A DNA stretch of 64,000 nucleotides. Origin: CAYOLL01 sp964404765 [NCBI: uncultured Gemmatimonadota bacterium]. GTDB taxonomy: Bacteria; 4572-55. A program made the position numbers and the translations under genes. The notes below the pieces were generated by a model. It saw only the letters and a program-made list of their open reading frames with translations. It did no database searches and was not told the DNA's origin. Shown piece by piece: positions 8,687 to 16,782 of this stretch; the first letter of the stretch is position 1; each line of letters opens with the position of its first letter. The stretch is taken from assembly GCA_964404765.1 (NCBI GenBank), contig CAYOLL010000003.1:26457-90456 (forward strand), written 5' to 3'.

Positions 8687-8715
8687 TTGACAGCGCACCG
8701 TTTATGTCGTATATG
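8687..8715 (+). promoter_or_regulatory. Sigma-70-type promoter of the universal stress protein gene
   Basis: TTGACA (8687-8692), a 17-bp spacer and TATATG (8710-8715). The leader to the ATG at 8834 would be about 110 nt. The -35 box matches the sigma-70 consensus and the spacing is optimal. Confidence 0.6.
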
Positions 8716-8833
8716 TAGTCTGGCAATGTCATTATGTTAAGGAAAGCACGATCATTTTTTGTGTTCTCTGTTTGTAACTTCGCCTGGAATACAGAATAGC
8801 ATCCTTTGAATTTTATGACGAAAGGTGATTCTT

Positions 8834-9670
8834 ATGTTTAAAAGCATTTTAGTGCCGACCGACGGTTCGGAGTTTTGTAACATCTCTTTAAAATATGCCA
8901 TAGATTTGGCCAAAGATTTTGCGGCGACAATCAAACTTTTTCACGCGGTGGATATTCGGGCGGTGAAAGGGCCGTTTATTCGCGATATTTCGGCTTCGAT
9001 GGGGCTGATTCCAATTGTGGATTACCAGCCGCGAGTGCAGGAAATTCTGGAAGAACGCGGCAAAGCGGCGCTGGCGATTGCCGAGCGGGTGTGCACGGAA
9101 GCGGGCGTATCCTTTGCCTGCAAGCTGACAATGGGCATTATTAGCCGGGAAATCAAGGCCGAAGCCCATACTGTTGATCTGGTCATCATGGGCCAGCGTG
9201 GTGAACATGCCGAATTTGGTACCGTATTACTCGGCTCAACCCTGGAGGCGACCCTGCGCGAGACGCATAAACCGGTGTTGGTTACGCCCAAAACACACTG
9301 CAAATTCCAACGCGTTCTTATGGCTTACGACGGTGGTGAGGTGTCCAACGATGCCCTGCATGTTTGTCGAGACATCTGCCTGGAAAGAAATTTACCTTTG
9401 ACCGTACTGACCGTAAATGATCGTCCGGAAGAAGGTGGCGCGATTCTGGAAGAAGCCCGGCAATATCTGATCAACGCGCCTTTGCAAGTCGAATACATTA
9501 TGCGTAGTGGTCATGCTGCGCCAACCATCATGGCGGCAATGAGCGACTATGACTGTGGTCTGCTGATCATGGGCGCGTACGGCCGCAACCGTTTTGTGGA
9601 GATGGTGCTGGGCAGCACAACATCGTATATTTTGCATAAAGCTACATTCCCGGTGCTGCTGTCGCGCTAA
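8834..9670 (+). CDS. Tandem-domain universal stress protein (UspA superfamily)
   Basis: A 278-residue cytoplasmic protein made of two Usp folds. Domain 1 (1-153) starts with the conserved SILVPTDGSE and carries the ATP-binding loop GQRGEHAEF..GS; domain 2 (157-278) starts with RVLMAYDGGE and carries GAYGRNRF..GST. Both keep the G-x2-G-x9-G-S/T motif, so both should bind nucleotide. A GTG three codons upstream is possible, but the ATG at 8834 is placed correctly behind AAAGGTGA. It is a single-gene transcript in a repeat-rich region. Confidence 0.9.
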   Translation: MFKSILVPTDGSEFCNISLKYAIDLAKDFAATIKLFHAVDIRAVKGPFIRDISASMGLIPIVDYQPRVQEILEERGKAALAIAERVCTEAGVSFACKLTMGIISREIKAEAHTVDLVIMGQRGEHAEFGTVLLGSTLEATLRETHKPVLVTPKTHCKFQRVLMAYDGGEVSNDALHVCRDICLERNLPLTVLTVNDRPEEGGAILEEARQYLINAPLQVEYIMRSGHAAPTIMAAMSDYDCGLLIMGAYGRNRFVEMVLGSTTSYILHKATFPVLLSR

Positions 9671-9831
9671 CTTACGGAATACCATTTGCACTGAATTAAG
9701 GGCTATACCAAAACTTAAAATGAATTGCGTGTAACCAAAGTAATTCAAGTCTAACTGCCTGTCAATTCATTTGATATGCATGAGGGGATGAAGAATTTTG
9801 TTGTCAAATTAGCCCTATTTTGTTTATTATT

Positions 9832-9858
9832 TGACTGTCATGACTGTTATGACTGTTA
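9832..9858 (+). repeat. Three tandem copies of a 9-bp repeat
   Basis: TGACTGTCA, TGACTGTTA and TGACTGTTA follow each other directly at 9832-9858, immediately before the recombinase relic. Short iterated sites next to an integrase end could be leftover recombinase arm sites, but this is only a suggestion. Confidence 0.55.
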
Positions 9859-9860
9859 GC

Positions 9861-10029
9861 AAACGGGTCAACTGCCATATCTTCTGCCACAGCTTTGCCA
9901 CCCATTTGTTGATTGATCCGCACGATTCAGGAATTGATGGGACACGAGGATATCCGCACAACCCAGGTTTATTTGCACGTCATGCGTCAGATGAGCCGGG
10001 CCGCGGTGCGCAGCCCATTAGACTTCTGA
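9861..10029 (+). pseudogene. Tyrosine recombinase (integron-integrase/XerC-like) C-terminal relic
   Basis: The sequence encodes CHSFATHLL (box II His-x-x-Arg region, with the Arg replaced) in one frame, then shifts frame at about 9917 and continues as [20 protein letters not shown], the conserved C-terminal segment with the H/W position and the catalytic Tyr (VYLH), ending at the TGA at 10027-10029. The first 200 or more residues of a normal integrase are absent. It is a dead fragment marking a past integration event beside the AT-rich insert. Confidence 0.8.
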
Positions 10030-10044
10030 GGTATTCAAAAAGGC

Positions 10045-10082
10045 AAAACCCGTCAGGTTTTCAAAACCTGACGGTTTTTTTT
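10045..10082. terminator. Palindromic repeat acting as bidirectional terminator
   Basis: AAAACCCGTCAGGTTTT (10045-10061), one spacer base, then AAAACCTGACGGTTTT (10063-10078) and a T-run. The strong stem with flanking A and T runs would terminate either strand. It shares the CGTCAGGTTTT core and a one-base centre with the 33-bp palindrome found inside the giant gene at 19194-19226. Confidence 0.8.
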
Positions 10083-10110
10083 TGAATCCAACTTTTTCTT
10101 TTTCCTTTAT

Positions 10111-10250
10111 TTACCGCACCAGCGTCATCTTCAACGTCTGTCGCTCCCCGCCGCTTTCCAACTGATACAGATATGTGCCGCCGGCAACAGGCCGGCCCGC
10201 TTCGTTGGTGCCGTCCCACAAGATGGTGTGATAGCCCGTTTCCAGCGTGA
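10111..10250 (-). pseudogene. Orphan T9SS/FlgD-like sorting-domain tail
   Basis: Read on the minus strand this encodes LETGYHTILWDGTNEAG, then RPVAGGTYLYQLESGG and ERQTLKMTLVR with a stop. The last 43 residues are identical to the C-terminus of the 4893-residue protein except the penultimate residue (V for M). The DNA is only about 88% identical and nearly all differences are synonymous, so this tail diverged under protein-level selection before being orphaned. No upstream coding part remains. Confidence 0.85.
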
Positions 10251-10286
10251 CGTTTCGCCGCGTGTTGAACCTTCCATATAAATAAA

Positions 10287-10320
10287 ATTAGACCTTGCAA
10301 CTTGCGTCACAAGGTCTAAT
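10287..10320. repeat. Perfect 11-bp inverted repeat
   Basis: ATTAGACCTTG (10287-10297) and CAAGGTCTAAT (10310-10320) can form an 11-bp hairpin with a 12-nt loop. It is not followed by a T-run, so it is a poor terminator. It lies between the sorting-domain relic and the toxin gene. Confidence 0.6.
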
Positions 10321-10432
10321 GTCGGCTTTTAGCTGGGGAAAGTCAAGGGTTTTGCCGATGAGTCATGACGCCTTGCCCGACGCGGTGTGGATAAATCGGT
10401 GCCGGTTGCCTGCAAGCATTGTTCATCGTTCT

Positions 10433-10912
10433 CTATTGTGCTTCACCGGCCAATAGGAGTGACTTTTTGACTAACCGGTCACTCAAATGAATGTCGGAAT
10501 TTTGCAATTTATCTATTGCCGGTTTAATGGAGCCGAGCAATCCCTGTTGTTTGGCTAACAGTAAGACGCCCAAACTGCCCATGATTTTGATGCCGTTCAA
10601 TTGGGCAATTTTCCGTGCTCGCTTGTCGTCAATCAACAAATAATCAGCGCCCAATTGCTTGCAAAGCGCCATTGCATCAAGCTCGCCACGACCCAGACTA
10701 CCTGCCGAAATCACAACCGAAGTGACATCAAGGGTTGCAATCTTTCCGCTTAAATATGAACGAAGCGTTTCGGCCTCAGGTTTGCCTTGCCTAACAATCT
10801 CATCAAATACGCTCTGTGGAACTTTCACGACATCGAACAACTTGTCTAAAAGCTCCAAACAATTACAAATCGATAATGCAATAAGCGCGGAGCTATCGGC
10901 AATAACCAGCAT
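10433..10912 (-). CDS. DUF3368 (PIN-like) toxin of a type II toxin-antitoxin pair
   Basis: A 159-residue PIN-fold protein starting MLVIADSSALIAL, with the first acidic residue of the nuclease centre (IADSS). Later acidic positions are in GRGELDAM and in LLIDDKRARKIA, and the C-terminal IMGSLGVLLLAK is characteristic of DUF3368 proteins. These are predicted RNases paired with UPF0175 antitoxins. The ATG at 10912 overlaps the antitoxin stop as TAATG; an in-frame TTG nine bases earlier is an alternative start. The pair probably stabilises the neighbouring AT-rich gene cluster. Confidence 0.85.
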   Translation of the reverse strand: MLVIADSSALIALSICNCLELLDKLFDVVKVPQSVFDEIVRQGKPEAETLRSYLSGKIATLDVTSVVISAGSLGRGELDAMALCKQLGADYLLIDDKRARKIAQLNGIKIMGSLGVLLLAKQQGLLGSIKPAIDKLQNSDIHLSDRLVKKSLLLAGEAQ

Positions 10913-11169
10913 TAGTTGCAATTCCTCGTATACGGTTTAATTTCGTTTTCCAATTCATTTTCATCATAGTCAACAGTATCTATGTCATGTTTTTTACAAG
11001 CGGTCAAAAAAGCATATCGGTCTATTCCGGCAAATTCACAGGCCGCTCCTGCCGATATTTGGCCTGATCGAAACATGATGAGCGCCGCATAGAGCTTTAT
11101 TTGTTGAACCAATTCGGTTGCCGTATAATCAACTGTGAAATACTCGGGCACTTCCAATACCAATTGCAT
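10912..11169 (-). CDS. UPF0175-family antitoxin
   Basis: An 85-residue protein. The central sequence IKLYAALIMFRSGQISAGAA followed by CEFAGIDRYAFL is the UPF0175 signature, a helix-turn-helix that should bind DNA and repress the pair. The acidic C-terminus (ENELENEI) would engage the toxin. It is preceded by a GGAGGAT ribosome-binding site and overlaps the DUF3368 gene by one base. Confidence 0.88.
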   Translation of the reverse strand: MQLVLEVPEYFTVDYTATELVQQIKLYAALIMFRSGQISAGAACEFAGIDRYAFLTACKKHDIDTVDYDENELENEIKPYTRNCN

Positions 11170-11289
11170 AATATCCTCCAGTTTAACAGGACTACAAGAC
11201 TACATTACCGGATTAAAACCGGTTTCCTCGTTGCGACGACAAGCAATCCGCCGTGCTTTCATCCGACCGCTGAACCTTTTGTATGGACT

Positions 11290-12078
11290 TTACAAACGCT
11301 CTGTGAATTTTAGTTTCTCTGAATAATCGGACAATAGCTGATGAATGCCTTCAACGCCGATATTAAAAAGTGGGTCGATAATCGATACTCCATTCATAAA
11401 TGGAGAACATATTTGATTGTAAGGGTGGGTTTCTAAATAGTGATAAAAATCTTGATAAATCAACCTGATTCCGACAGATTCAAAATCTTCTTCGGATTGG
11501 TACGCTTTCGCACCAGTGCCACTCAAATATACATTCCCTTGCAAGTGCTTAATAATTCGTATCACGTACTCAGTTTTGTAACCTGAAACAGGTAAATGGC
11601 TGGAAATTTCAAACTGATGCTTGAAAGAAAGTAGTTTTACAATTTGTTTTACAATAAAAATAGTTGCCTCCGTGAATCTCTCAAAATGGTTACATTCATT
11701 GATTGTCTCTGACACAAACGGAAAGTATCTATCAAAATTCCGGCATTTTTTGTAGTGAAATGAAATTTTGTTTAAGTGATGTTCAATCCATTTTTCGTTA
11801 TGATTGATATAGAGGTTTTTAATTGATTCTTGATGATGATGTTTTTTTATTGGCAATGAAAGGTATAGTTTTAGAGGTTGATCTCTAGAAAGTTGATAAT
11901 TATTTCTAATGAAAACGTGACGAGTAAAACTTGGTTTGGAAAACTGCACATCATCTAGAAACACAAAAATGTTAGAAAAATATATCTTAAAAAAGAAACC
12001 AATCCAAGGTAAGTAATCCGGCTGGTTGATAGAGATGACGGTTGTATTTTTGTGATCGATGATTTTGCTTTTCATCAT
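11290..12078 (-). CDS. WbqC-like family protein
   Basis: A 262-residue cytoplasmic protein with the WbqC-family marks: N-terminal ISINQPDYLPWIGFFFK, then FVFLDDVQFSK, a central SLPIKK, and YLSGTGAKAYQ near residue 185. WbqC-like genes occur mostly in polysaccharide and glycan loci; the reaction is not established to my knowledge. It is the last gene of the AT-rich cluster and overlaps the oxygenase gene by 4 bp (ATGA). Its AT-rich codon use matches the other cluster genes and differs from the flanks. Confidence 0.82.
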   Translation of the reverse strand: MMKSKIIDHKNTTVISINQPDYLPWIGFFFKIYFSNIFVFLDDVQFSKPSFTRHVFIRNNYQLSRDQPLKLYLSLPIKKHHHQESIKNLYINHNEKWIEHHLNKISFHYKKCRNFDRYFPFVSETINECNHFERFTEATIFIVKQIVKLLSFKHQFEISSHLPVSGYKTEYVIRIIKHLQGNVYLSGTGAKAYQSEEDFESVGIRLIYQDFYHYLETHPYNQICSPFMNGVSIIDPLFNIGVEGIHQLLSDYSEKLKFTERL

Positions 12079-13019
12079 GTTCGCATCCTCATATATCCTT
12101 GAAGCATCAGTCGCCTTTCATGTATTGGAACAATTCCTTGTGCCTCGCCCAGCTTGGTGCGGCTATGCGCTAAGCGACGTTGATTAAAAAAAACCAGATG
12201 TTTTCGATCCACCAAAAAAACTTTTTTATTGAGATCAAGATTATTTTTCATTTTTTCCAGACCTTTCTTAATTAAATTTGTACATCCGGTTTTTTCTCTC
12301 AAAATAATAGTATCGCTACCATCCAAATGAGGCAACATCTTAGTGGAAAAACGAATAAAACCGGTATCTGTGTTTTGGGGAATCACGGAAAAGACGTTTA
12401 AATGCCTCCCTAAGCTGTAAGTATTTTCATCTTTCCAATAATGGAAAAAAGGTTGAGAGAGTATGTCGTATTCTTCTTCTAATAAGCTTAATGCCGCCTC
12501 CTTTAATGGTGCTAACTCTGTATATCCTCCTCCTAAAGGATCAGAGCGATGACCCAAGAAAGCAATGACATCTGGAGGGTATTGCCGTGCAATGTAATCA
12601 ATGTGGAAAGGGTTTTCACCGACGCCGTGCGTTCTGTTTGGACGAGCATCTAAATTCACTGAAAGTGGATACCAAAATGGCTCATTGTTCGCATAAGGAA
12701 GAATAGGCGTTCCAATACCAAAGCAGAGTAGTGTGCTGATGTCCTGATATATTTCGTCAGGCAACATGTTTAAATCAATTCGTACAAACCCTGCACTTTG
12801 TGAATCGAAAATTTTTGCTCTAATTTTCGCAACAAAATCCGCATTCGTTTTTTGGTTGGATAACATTCGCACAATAAGTGTGGATATACTTGTAGACCTA
12901 ACGCGAATGGGGCATCTATATCGTTCAGGAATTTTGCTATGAACCGTTTTCAGCTCTGAAAAAACGGATTCTGGTAGTTTTATTAATTGCTCGGACAAAC
13001 TATACATATCCTTACTCAT
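12075..13019 (-). CDS. TauD/clavaminate-synthase-like Fe(II)/2-oxoglutarate oxygenase
   Basis: A 314-residue protein. The facial triad is visible as H-x-D in NPFHIDYIA (about residue 137) and a distal His in RRLAHSRTK (about residue 283), followed by arginines in ERRLMLQGY that can bind 2-oxoglutarate. Spacing and the C-terminal R-R-x3-Q-G-Y sequence fit the clavaminate-synthase-like branch that hydroxylates free or carrier-bound amino acids. The substrate is unknown. It sits 10 bp after the deacetylase gene and 4 bp into WbqC, all in one transcript. Confidence 0.75.
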   Translation of the reverse strand: MSKDMYSLSEQLIKLPESVFSELKTVHSKIPERYRCPIRVRSTSISTLIVRMLSNQKTNADFVAKIRAKIFDSQSAGFVRIDLNMLPDEIYQDISTLLCFGIGTPILPYANNEPFWYPLSVNLDARPNRTHGVGENPFHIDYIARQYPPDVIAFLGHRSDPLGGGYTELAPLKEAALSLLEEEYDILSQPFFHYWKDENTYSLGRHLNVFSVIPQNTDTGFIRFSTKMLPHLDGSDTIILREKTGCTNLIKKGLEKMKNNLDLNKKVFLVDRKHLVFFNQRRLAHSRTKLGEAQGIVPIHERRLMLQGYMRMRT

Positions 13020-13029
13020 AACTCATAAT

Positions 13030-13713
13030 TCATACGTGAATGATTTTGGAAACAAAACTCTCGAACAACATCCCATTTCGATAATAATCAGCCCCGGCGG
13101 ATAACGCATTTCTTTGACATCTTAATAGATGAAACTCTCTCGTCAAATAAACCCTGCCTGCTTGGCTTTTATGAACATTTATAGCGTTTATTTTATCTTC
13201 AAAAAAATCTGTAATGTTAACAAAAAAATTGGGATTAAAAGCTATTTTGAAAGATTGAAGTGGTTCAGGCATCAGAATCTTTTTTAAACCGGATAATCTT
13301 ACCGAAGCATTTAATACGCATTGTCCTGTTACAACATGATCTTGATGGTCGAATCCACTGCCTTCTACATAATGGGTAATTAGTATTTCGGGGCTAATTT
13401 TTATTAAATACCTTTCAATATCTGATATCAACTGATTATTCATCTGAATATGACTGTCATTATAACCCAAAAACTCTATTTGGACGTTTAACCCCTCAAA
13501 TGCTTTCAATGTCTCTCGGGCACGAATATCTGTATCAATAGAATCTCTCTCTAAACGGTCTTTATCTTTGACAGAAATACCTTGTTTTCCATTACACACG
13601 ATTAACAAGTAAACATTAAAGTTCTCTTGTAAGTATTTTTTTATTGTACCATAACACAACAACTCGGCATCATCCGGGTGAGCCATTATCAATGCAAGCG
13701 TGGACAGATTCAT
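13030..13713 (-). CDS. PIG-L/LmbE-family deacetylase
   Basis: A 227-residue protein. The zinc-binding motif A-H-P-D-D is at residues 11-15 and the second metal motif is H-x2-D-H (FDHQDHVVTG) near residue 120. The family removes an N-acetyl group from GlcNAc-type sugars (GlcNAc-PI, mycothiol and bacillithiol precursors, teicoplanin-like glycosides). With a glycosyltransferase and a kinase nearby, a GlcNAc- or other N-acylated intermediate is the likely substrate (inference). It lies 18 bp after the arginine-deiminase-like gene. Confidence 0.9.
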   Translation of the reverse strand: MNLSTLALIMAHPDDAELLCYGTIKKYLQENFNVYLLIVCNGKQGISVKDKDRLERDSIDTDIRARETLKAFEGLNVQIEFLGYNDSHIQMNNQLISDIERYLIKISPEILITHYVEGSGFDHQDHVVTGQCVLNASVRLSGLKKILMPEPLQSFKIAFNPNFFVNITDFFEDKINAINVHKSQAGRVYLTREFHLLRCQRNALSAGADYYRNGMLFESFVSKIIHV

Positions 13714-13731
13714 TTTAATCCTTTCTCATTT

Positions 13732-14682
13732 TTATACTAATGCTCTTTTAAGGACACCGGTTATGCAATGAATAGCGCCCCCACCTTTCATTAACTCACT
13801 CACATCGACTTCAATGGATTCGATTCCGTATTTATTTAACAATTTTCTCATTTCTGGGCAACCCGCGGGCATTACCACCCTGCTACCATCCAGCGGAACC
13901 ATATTGATTGCCATTTTTTGAAGCGTTTCTTCGTTGTGAGGCAATTCAATAATTGTAAAACCAAAGGATTTTAATGCTTCGTAAATCACATAGCTGATGT
14001 ACTTCGGTATGATCAACGCTTTATTTTTGTCGACTATATTTAACACGCCATCAAGATGCCCACATCCGTAAGTGGTTTGAACAATTGTAACGTTAACTCC
14101 CTGCCATTCCATGCATTGCTTAATTTGTATAGCACCGGTCATGTTAGAACGTAGCCCAACTCCTAAAATCACGGCAGTAGCGTTGATATACATTACATCA
14201 GGCCCTTCAAAGTGTGCATACCCGCTTACATTCATCAAAATCGGATAACAATTAATTGCAATACATCGCTGCACCGCTACTTCTTCCCCTGCTCTCACAT
14301 CGGAAGCAGGTCTCATTATAATAGCACCATGTGAGGTCATTGTAAATAAATCTCGCATAAAATAATGATTTGGTTTTGCCAAGTTACCTGGTTCCAAATA
14401 TACAACGTTTACCCCATTTTTTTGATATACTTCTGCCAGCTTATCATGCTGTTCCTGAGCTCTTGCTAAATCTATCAACTCATTCCAGTGTGCGGAATCA
14501 GGATTGCTTATGGCATTAATTTCATCCCCTGGACGATGAAGCAGCACCGTCTTTAAGGCATTATACTCGCTGTTACATCCACAGGTTTTCCAAAGAGTCC
14601 CTATATCGTTAATACTTGGAAGCGCTCTCACTTGCCAGCCTTCTCCACCATGAGAAACTCCAACCTGATGTAAATTTTTCAT
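13732..14682 (-). CDS. Arginine deiminase / amidinotransferase superfamily enzyme
   Basis: A 316-residue protein with the guanidino-modifying pentein fold. The catalytic elements are in the right order: Asp in YFMRDLFTMT (about 107), His in GCGHLDGVLN (about 206), and the nucleophile Cys in GGGAIHCITG (about 305). These also align with arginine deiminase (TRDPF, HLDxVF and HCM-type motifs). The reaction could be guanidine hydrolysis to citrulline or amidine transfer to an amine, and sequence alone does not decide. It overlaps the upstream glycosyltransferase by 4 bp. It suggests that arginine or a guanidino group enters the cluster product. Confidence 0.8.
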   Translation of the reverse strand: MKNLHQVGVSHGGEGWQVRALPSINDIGTLWKTCGCNSEYNALKTVLLHRPGDEINAISNPDSAHWNELIDLARAQEQHDKLAEVYQKNGVNVVYLEPGNLAKPNHYFMRDLFTMTSHGAIIMRPASDVRAGEEVAVQRCIAINCYPILMNVSGYAHFEGPDVMYINATAVILGVGLRSNMTGAIQIKQCMEWQGVNVTIVQTTYGCGHLDGVLNIVDKNKALIIPKYISYVIYEALKSFGFTIIELPHNEETLQKMAINMVPLDGSRVVMPAGCPEMRKLLNKYGIESIEVDVSELMKGGGAIHCITGVLKRALV

Positions 14683-15644
14683 ATGACATTCCTTATCTTA
14701 TGATCTCTAAATTTTTTGCCGCCGCTGAACCAAAGTATTAAAGCAATCCACGACGTAAGCGGGTAAAACCAGAACCATAATACTCCATACAACCAAATTG
14801 TTTTTTTATGGTGTCCACCATACTGAAGCTGGCCAAGGAAAGCTATAAGTGCAACTATATTATTAATCACGAAAAATAAGATCACACCATATATTAGCGA
14901 GGTAAAATAGGAGACCATCATGAGTATGGGTAATGTGCTTAAAAATAGTGCAAACCGAAATCGAAAAATGATATTTTCGTACGCAAAACGTATTCGTTGT
15001 TCCCAGAACTGCCTCCAAGTTCTTTCAACAGAAATCATTTGAAGCGGAGGGAAAGAGACATATCGAAAGCGTTGGCTGGATTTTCGACAATGAGATTCTA
15101 TCGCAAGTTCATCAAATAATACATCTTTTCGATCAAAAAAAGAAATTTTTAACATCGTTTTTTGAAAGCAAACATTGCCCCAAAATTGTTTCAACGGCGA
15201 TACCATATTTATGATGTAAATTCCTGCTAACTCAATAGAATCAAAAAAAGATGGTTTTTCATAGCGGACCATACATCGAATGATGTCTGCATCTTGAAAA
15301 GCGTTTAGGATAGCAGAAACATTTTGCGCGGTAGGCCGAACATCATCATCGAAAAGCGCAACGCAATTTCCATATGTTTTTTCTAATGCGGCTTGAATAC
15401 TGTTAAGTTTGCAATTATCTCCTTGTTGACATGGGCTTGCAGGTTTGAAATGCAAAATGTTCGGGTTATTATCAAGTTTCCGATCAAGTCTATCAAAAAC
15501 ATCTTCCTTGGAATCATCAACAACCACAATCTGAATTGAGTTGCATGCCATCGCCAATTGATTGTAGCATTCCGAAAATCCATGCAACACATCAAAATTG
15601 TTTGCTTTGATGGGAATTATAATGCTCAGGACTGGTCTAAACAT
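14679..15644 (-). CDS. Membrane-bound GT2-family glycosyltransferase
   Basis: A 321-residue protein. The N-terminal GT-A domain begins LSIIIPIKANN; the nucleotide-binding acidic residues are in IVVVDDSKED and the DxD-like motif is in ALFDDDVRP (about residue 97). The acceptor-side ERTWRQFWEQRIRFA resembles the Q/R-x2-RW helix of processive GT2 enzymes. Two to three C-terminal membrane helices (about 222-310) anchor it. It should transfer a sugar to a lipid or other membrane acceptor. It lies 31 bp after the kinase gene. Confidence 0.82.
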   Translation of the reverse strand: MFRPVLSIIIPIKANNFDVLHGFSECYNQLAMACNSIQIVVVDDSKEDVFDRLDRKLDNNPNILHFKPASPCQQGDNCKLNSIQAALEKTYGNCVALFDDDVRPTAQNVSAILNAFQDADIIRCMVRYEKPSFFDSIELAGIYIINMVSPLKQFWGNVCFQKTMLKISFFDRKDVLFDELAIESHCRKSSQRFRYVSFPPLQMISVERTWRQFWEQRIRFAYENIIFRFRFALFLSTLPILMMVSYFTSLIYGVILFFVINNIVALIAFLGQLQYGGHHKKTIWLYGVLWFWFYPLTSWIALILWFSGGKKFRDHKIRNVI

Positions 15645-15675
15645 TTGTGGTATCTCGATCTATGGTTGTGCTATG

Positions 15676-16782
15676 CTAAAAATATTTCAATAATGTCTTC
15701 AATATTTTCTGATCGAGTTTTAAAATAACCCAAAGGGATGTTAAGGAATCTAAAGCAGGTTTTATATCAATAATAAAATCAGGTTGTTTTTCTTTGATAA
15801 TTGCGGCTTTTGAACGCCATCCAATAGATTTACAAATTCGGCTTATTGCCGTAAGTTTCAAATAGTGCTTAAAGCTATTATAATGGCAAATCGGTTTTTC
15901 TGGATATGCTTTACCCCAAAACTCCTGCATAAGTTTTTCTTGAACACATGAATCCAAATCTATCTTACGGTCATATATTAGCGACGCTATATCGTATGTA
16001 AATGGCCCTAAACAAGCATCTTGGAAATCTAAAATCCACGGACTATTCTTATATAGTAAAATGTTTTTAGATTGATAATCTCTGTGAATAAGCGTTACTG
16101 GTATAGCTTCAATTTCTTCCGACAATTCTTTAAAGTATTCAGTGAGCTTTTTGATCTCCAGCTCATCATTTCCCCTCGTTTCCCCTTTTAGAACACCGAA
16201 TTTAATAAACTCCTGAAATTCCAAAAACACAGTCTCCCTCTCCATTCTTCTTTGAAAACAGAGGTGTTTTTCTTGACGAGTTATTTTTTGTAGCAGTACT
16301 AACCACTCGATAAGCTTTTGAAAAGTAGAGTTAGATTCCTCTGTTGATGGTAGTCGTTGCATATATGTATATAAACTTTCCTGTCCTAAGTACTCAATTA
16401 TAGAGACGCTAGCATGAATTGAGTAGCCATAGATTTCAGGTATATATGGAAGAAACTTTGCTAAAAGGTTGTGAACATGAATAAATATTTCTGTTTGGTT
16501 TAGTCCACCTCCATCAAAATCTACAAAAATTTCCTCTGAAATAGGCCCGTTTTTTGGAAATTTAATGACGATATAATCTACACCCTGAATACTGAACTTA
16601 TAAAATTGTTTGCCTGACGTACCACCAATTACTGGATACAGACCTGTTTTCGATTGCCTAAACTCAAAATAAAGTTTATGCCGTTTATCCCAATTGACTA
16701 ATGCGAGCGCAGTTAAGAGTTCTGAAATAAATTTTGTCGAATTCTCATTCTTCATTAAAACCAAATCCAAGTTCGTCTCCAT
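15676..16782 (-). CDS. Phosphotransferase (APH/AmgK-like sugar kinase family)
   Basis: A 368-residue kinase-fold protein. The catalytic loop is LIHRDYQSKNILL (about 231-243, Asp as base) and the metal-binding loop is ILDFQDACLGPFTYDIASL (about 247-265), close to the COG3178/AmgK group that phosphorylates MurNAc or GlcNAc at C1. An extended N-terminus of about 80 residues is less clear. Starts at 16782 and 16755 are both possible; the first overlaps the preceding oxygenase by 38 bp, the second by 11 bp. It probably activates a sugar for the glycosyltransferase (inference). Confidence 0.75.
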   Translation of the reverse strand: METNLDLVLMKNENSTKFISELLTALALVNWDKRHKLYFEFRQSKTGLYPVIGGTSGKQFYKFSIQGVDYIVIKFPKNGPISEEIFVDFDGGGLNQTEIFIHVHNLLAKFLPYIPEIYGYSIHASVSIIEYLGQESLYTYMQRLPSTEESNSTFQKLIEWLVLLQKITRQEKHLCFQRRMERETVFLEFQEFIKFGVLKGETRGNDELEIKKLTEYFKELSEEIEAIPVTLIHRDYQSKNILLYKNSPWILDFQDACLGPFTYDIASLIYDRKIDLDSCVQEKLMQEFWGKAYPEKPICHYNSFKHYLKLTAISRICKSIGWRSKAAIIKEKQPDFIIDIKPALDSLTSLWVILKLDQKILKTLLKYF

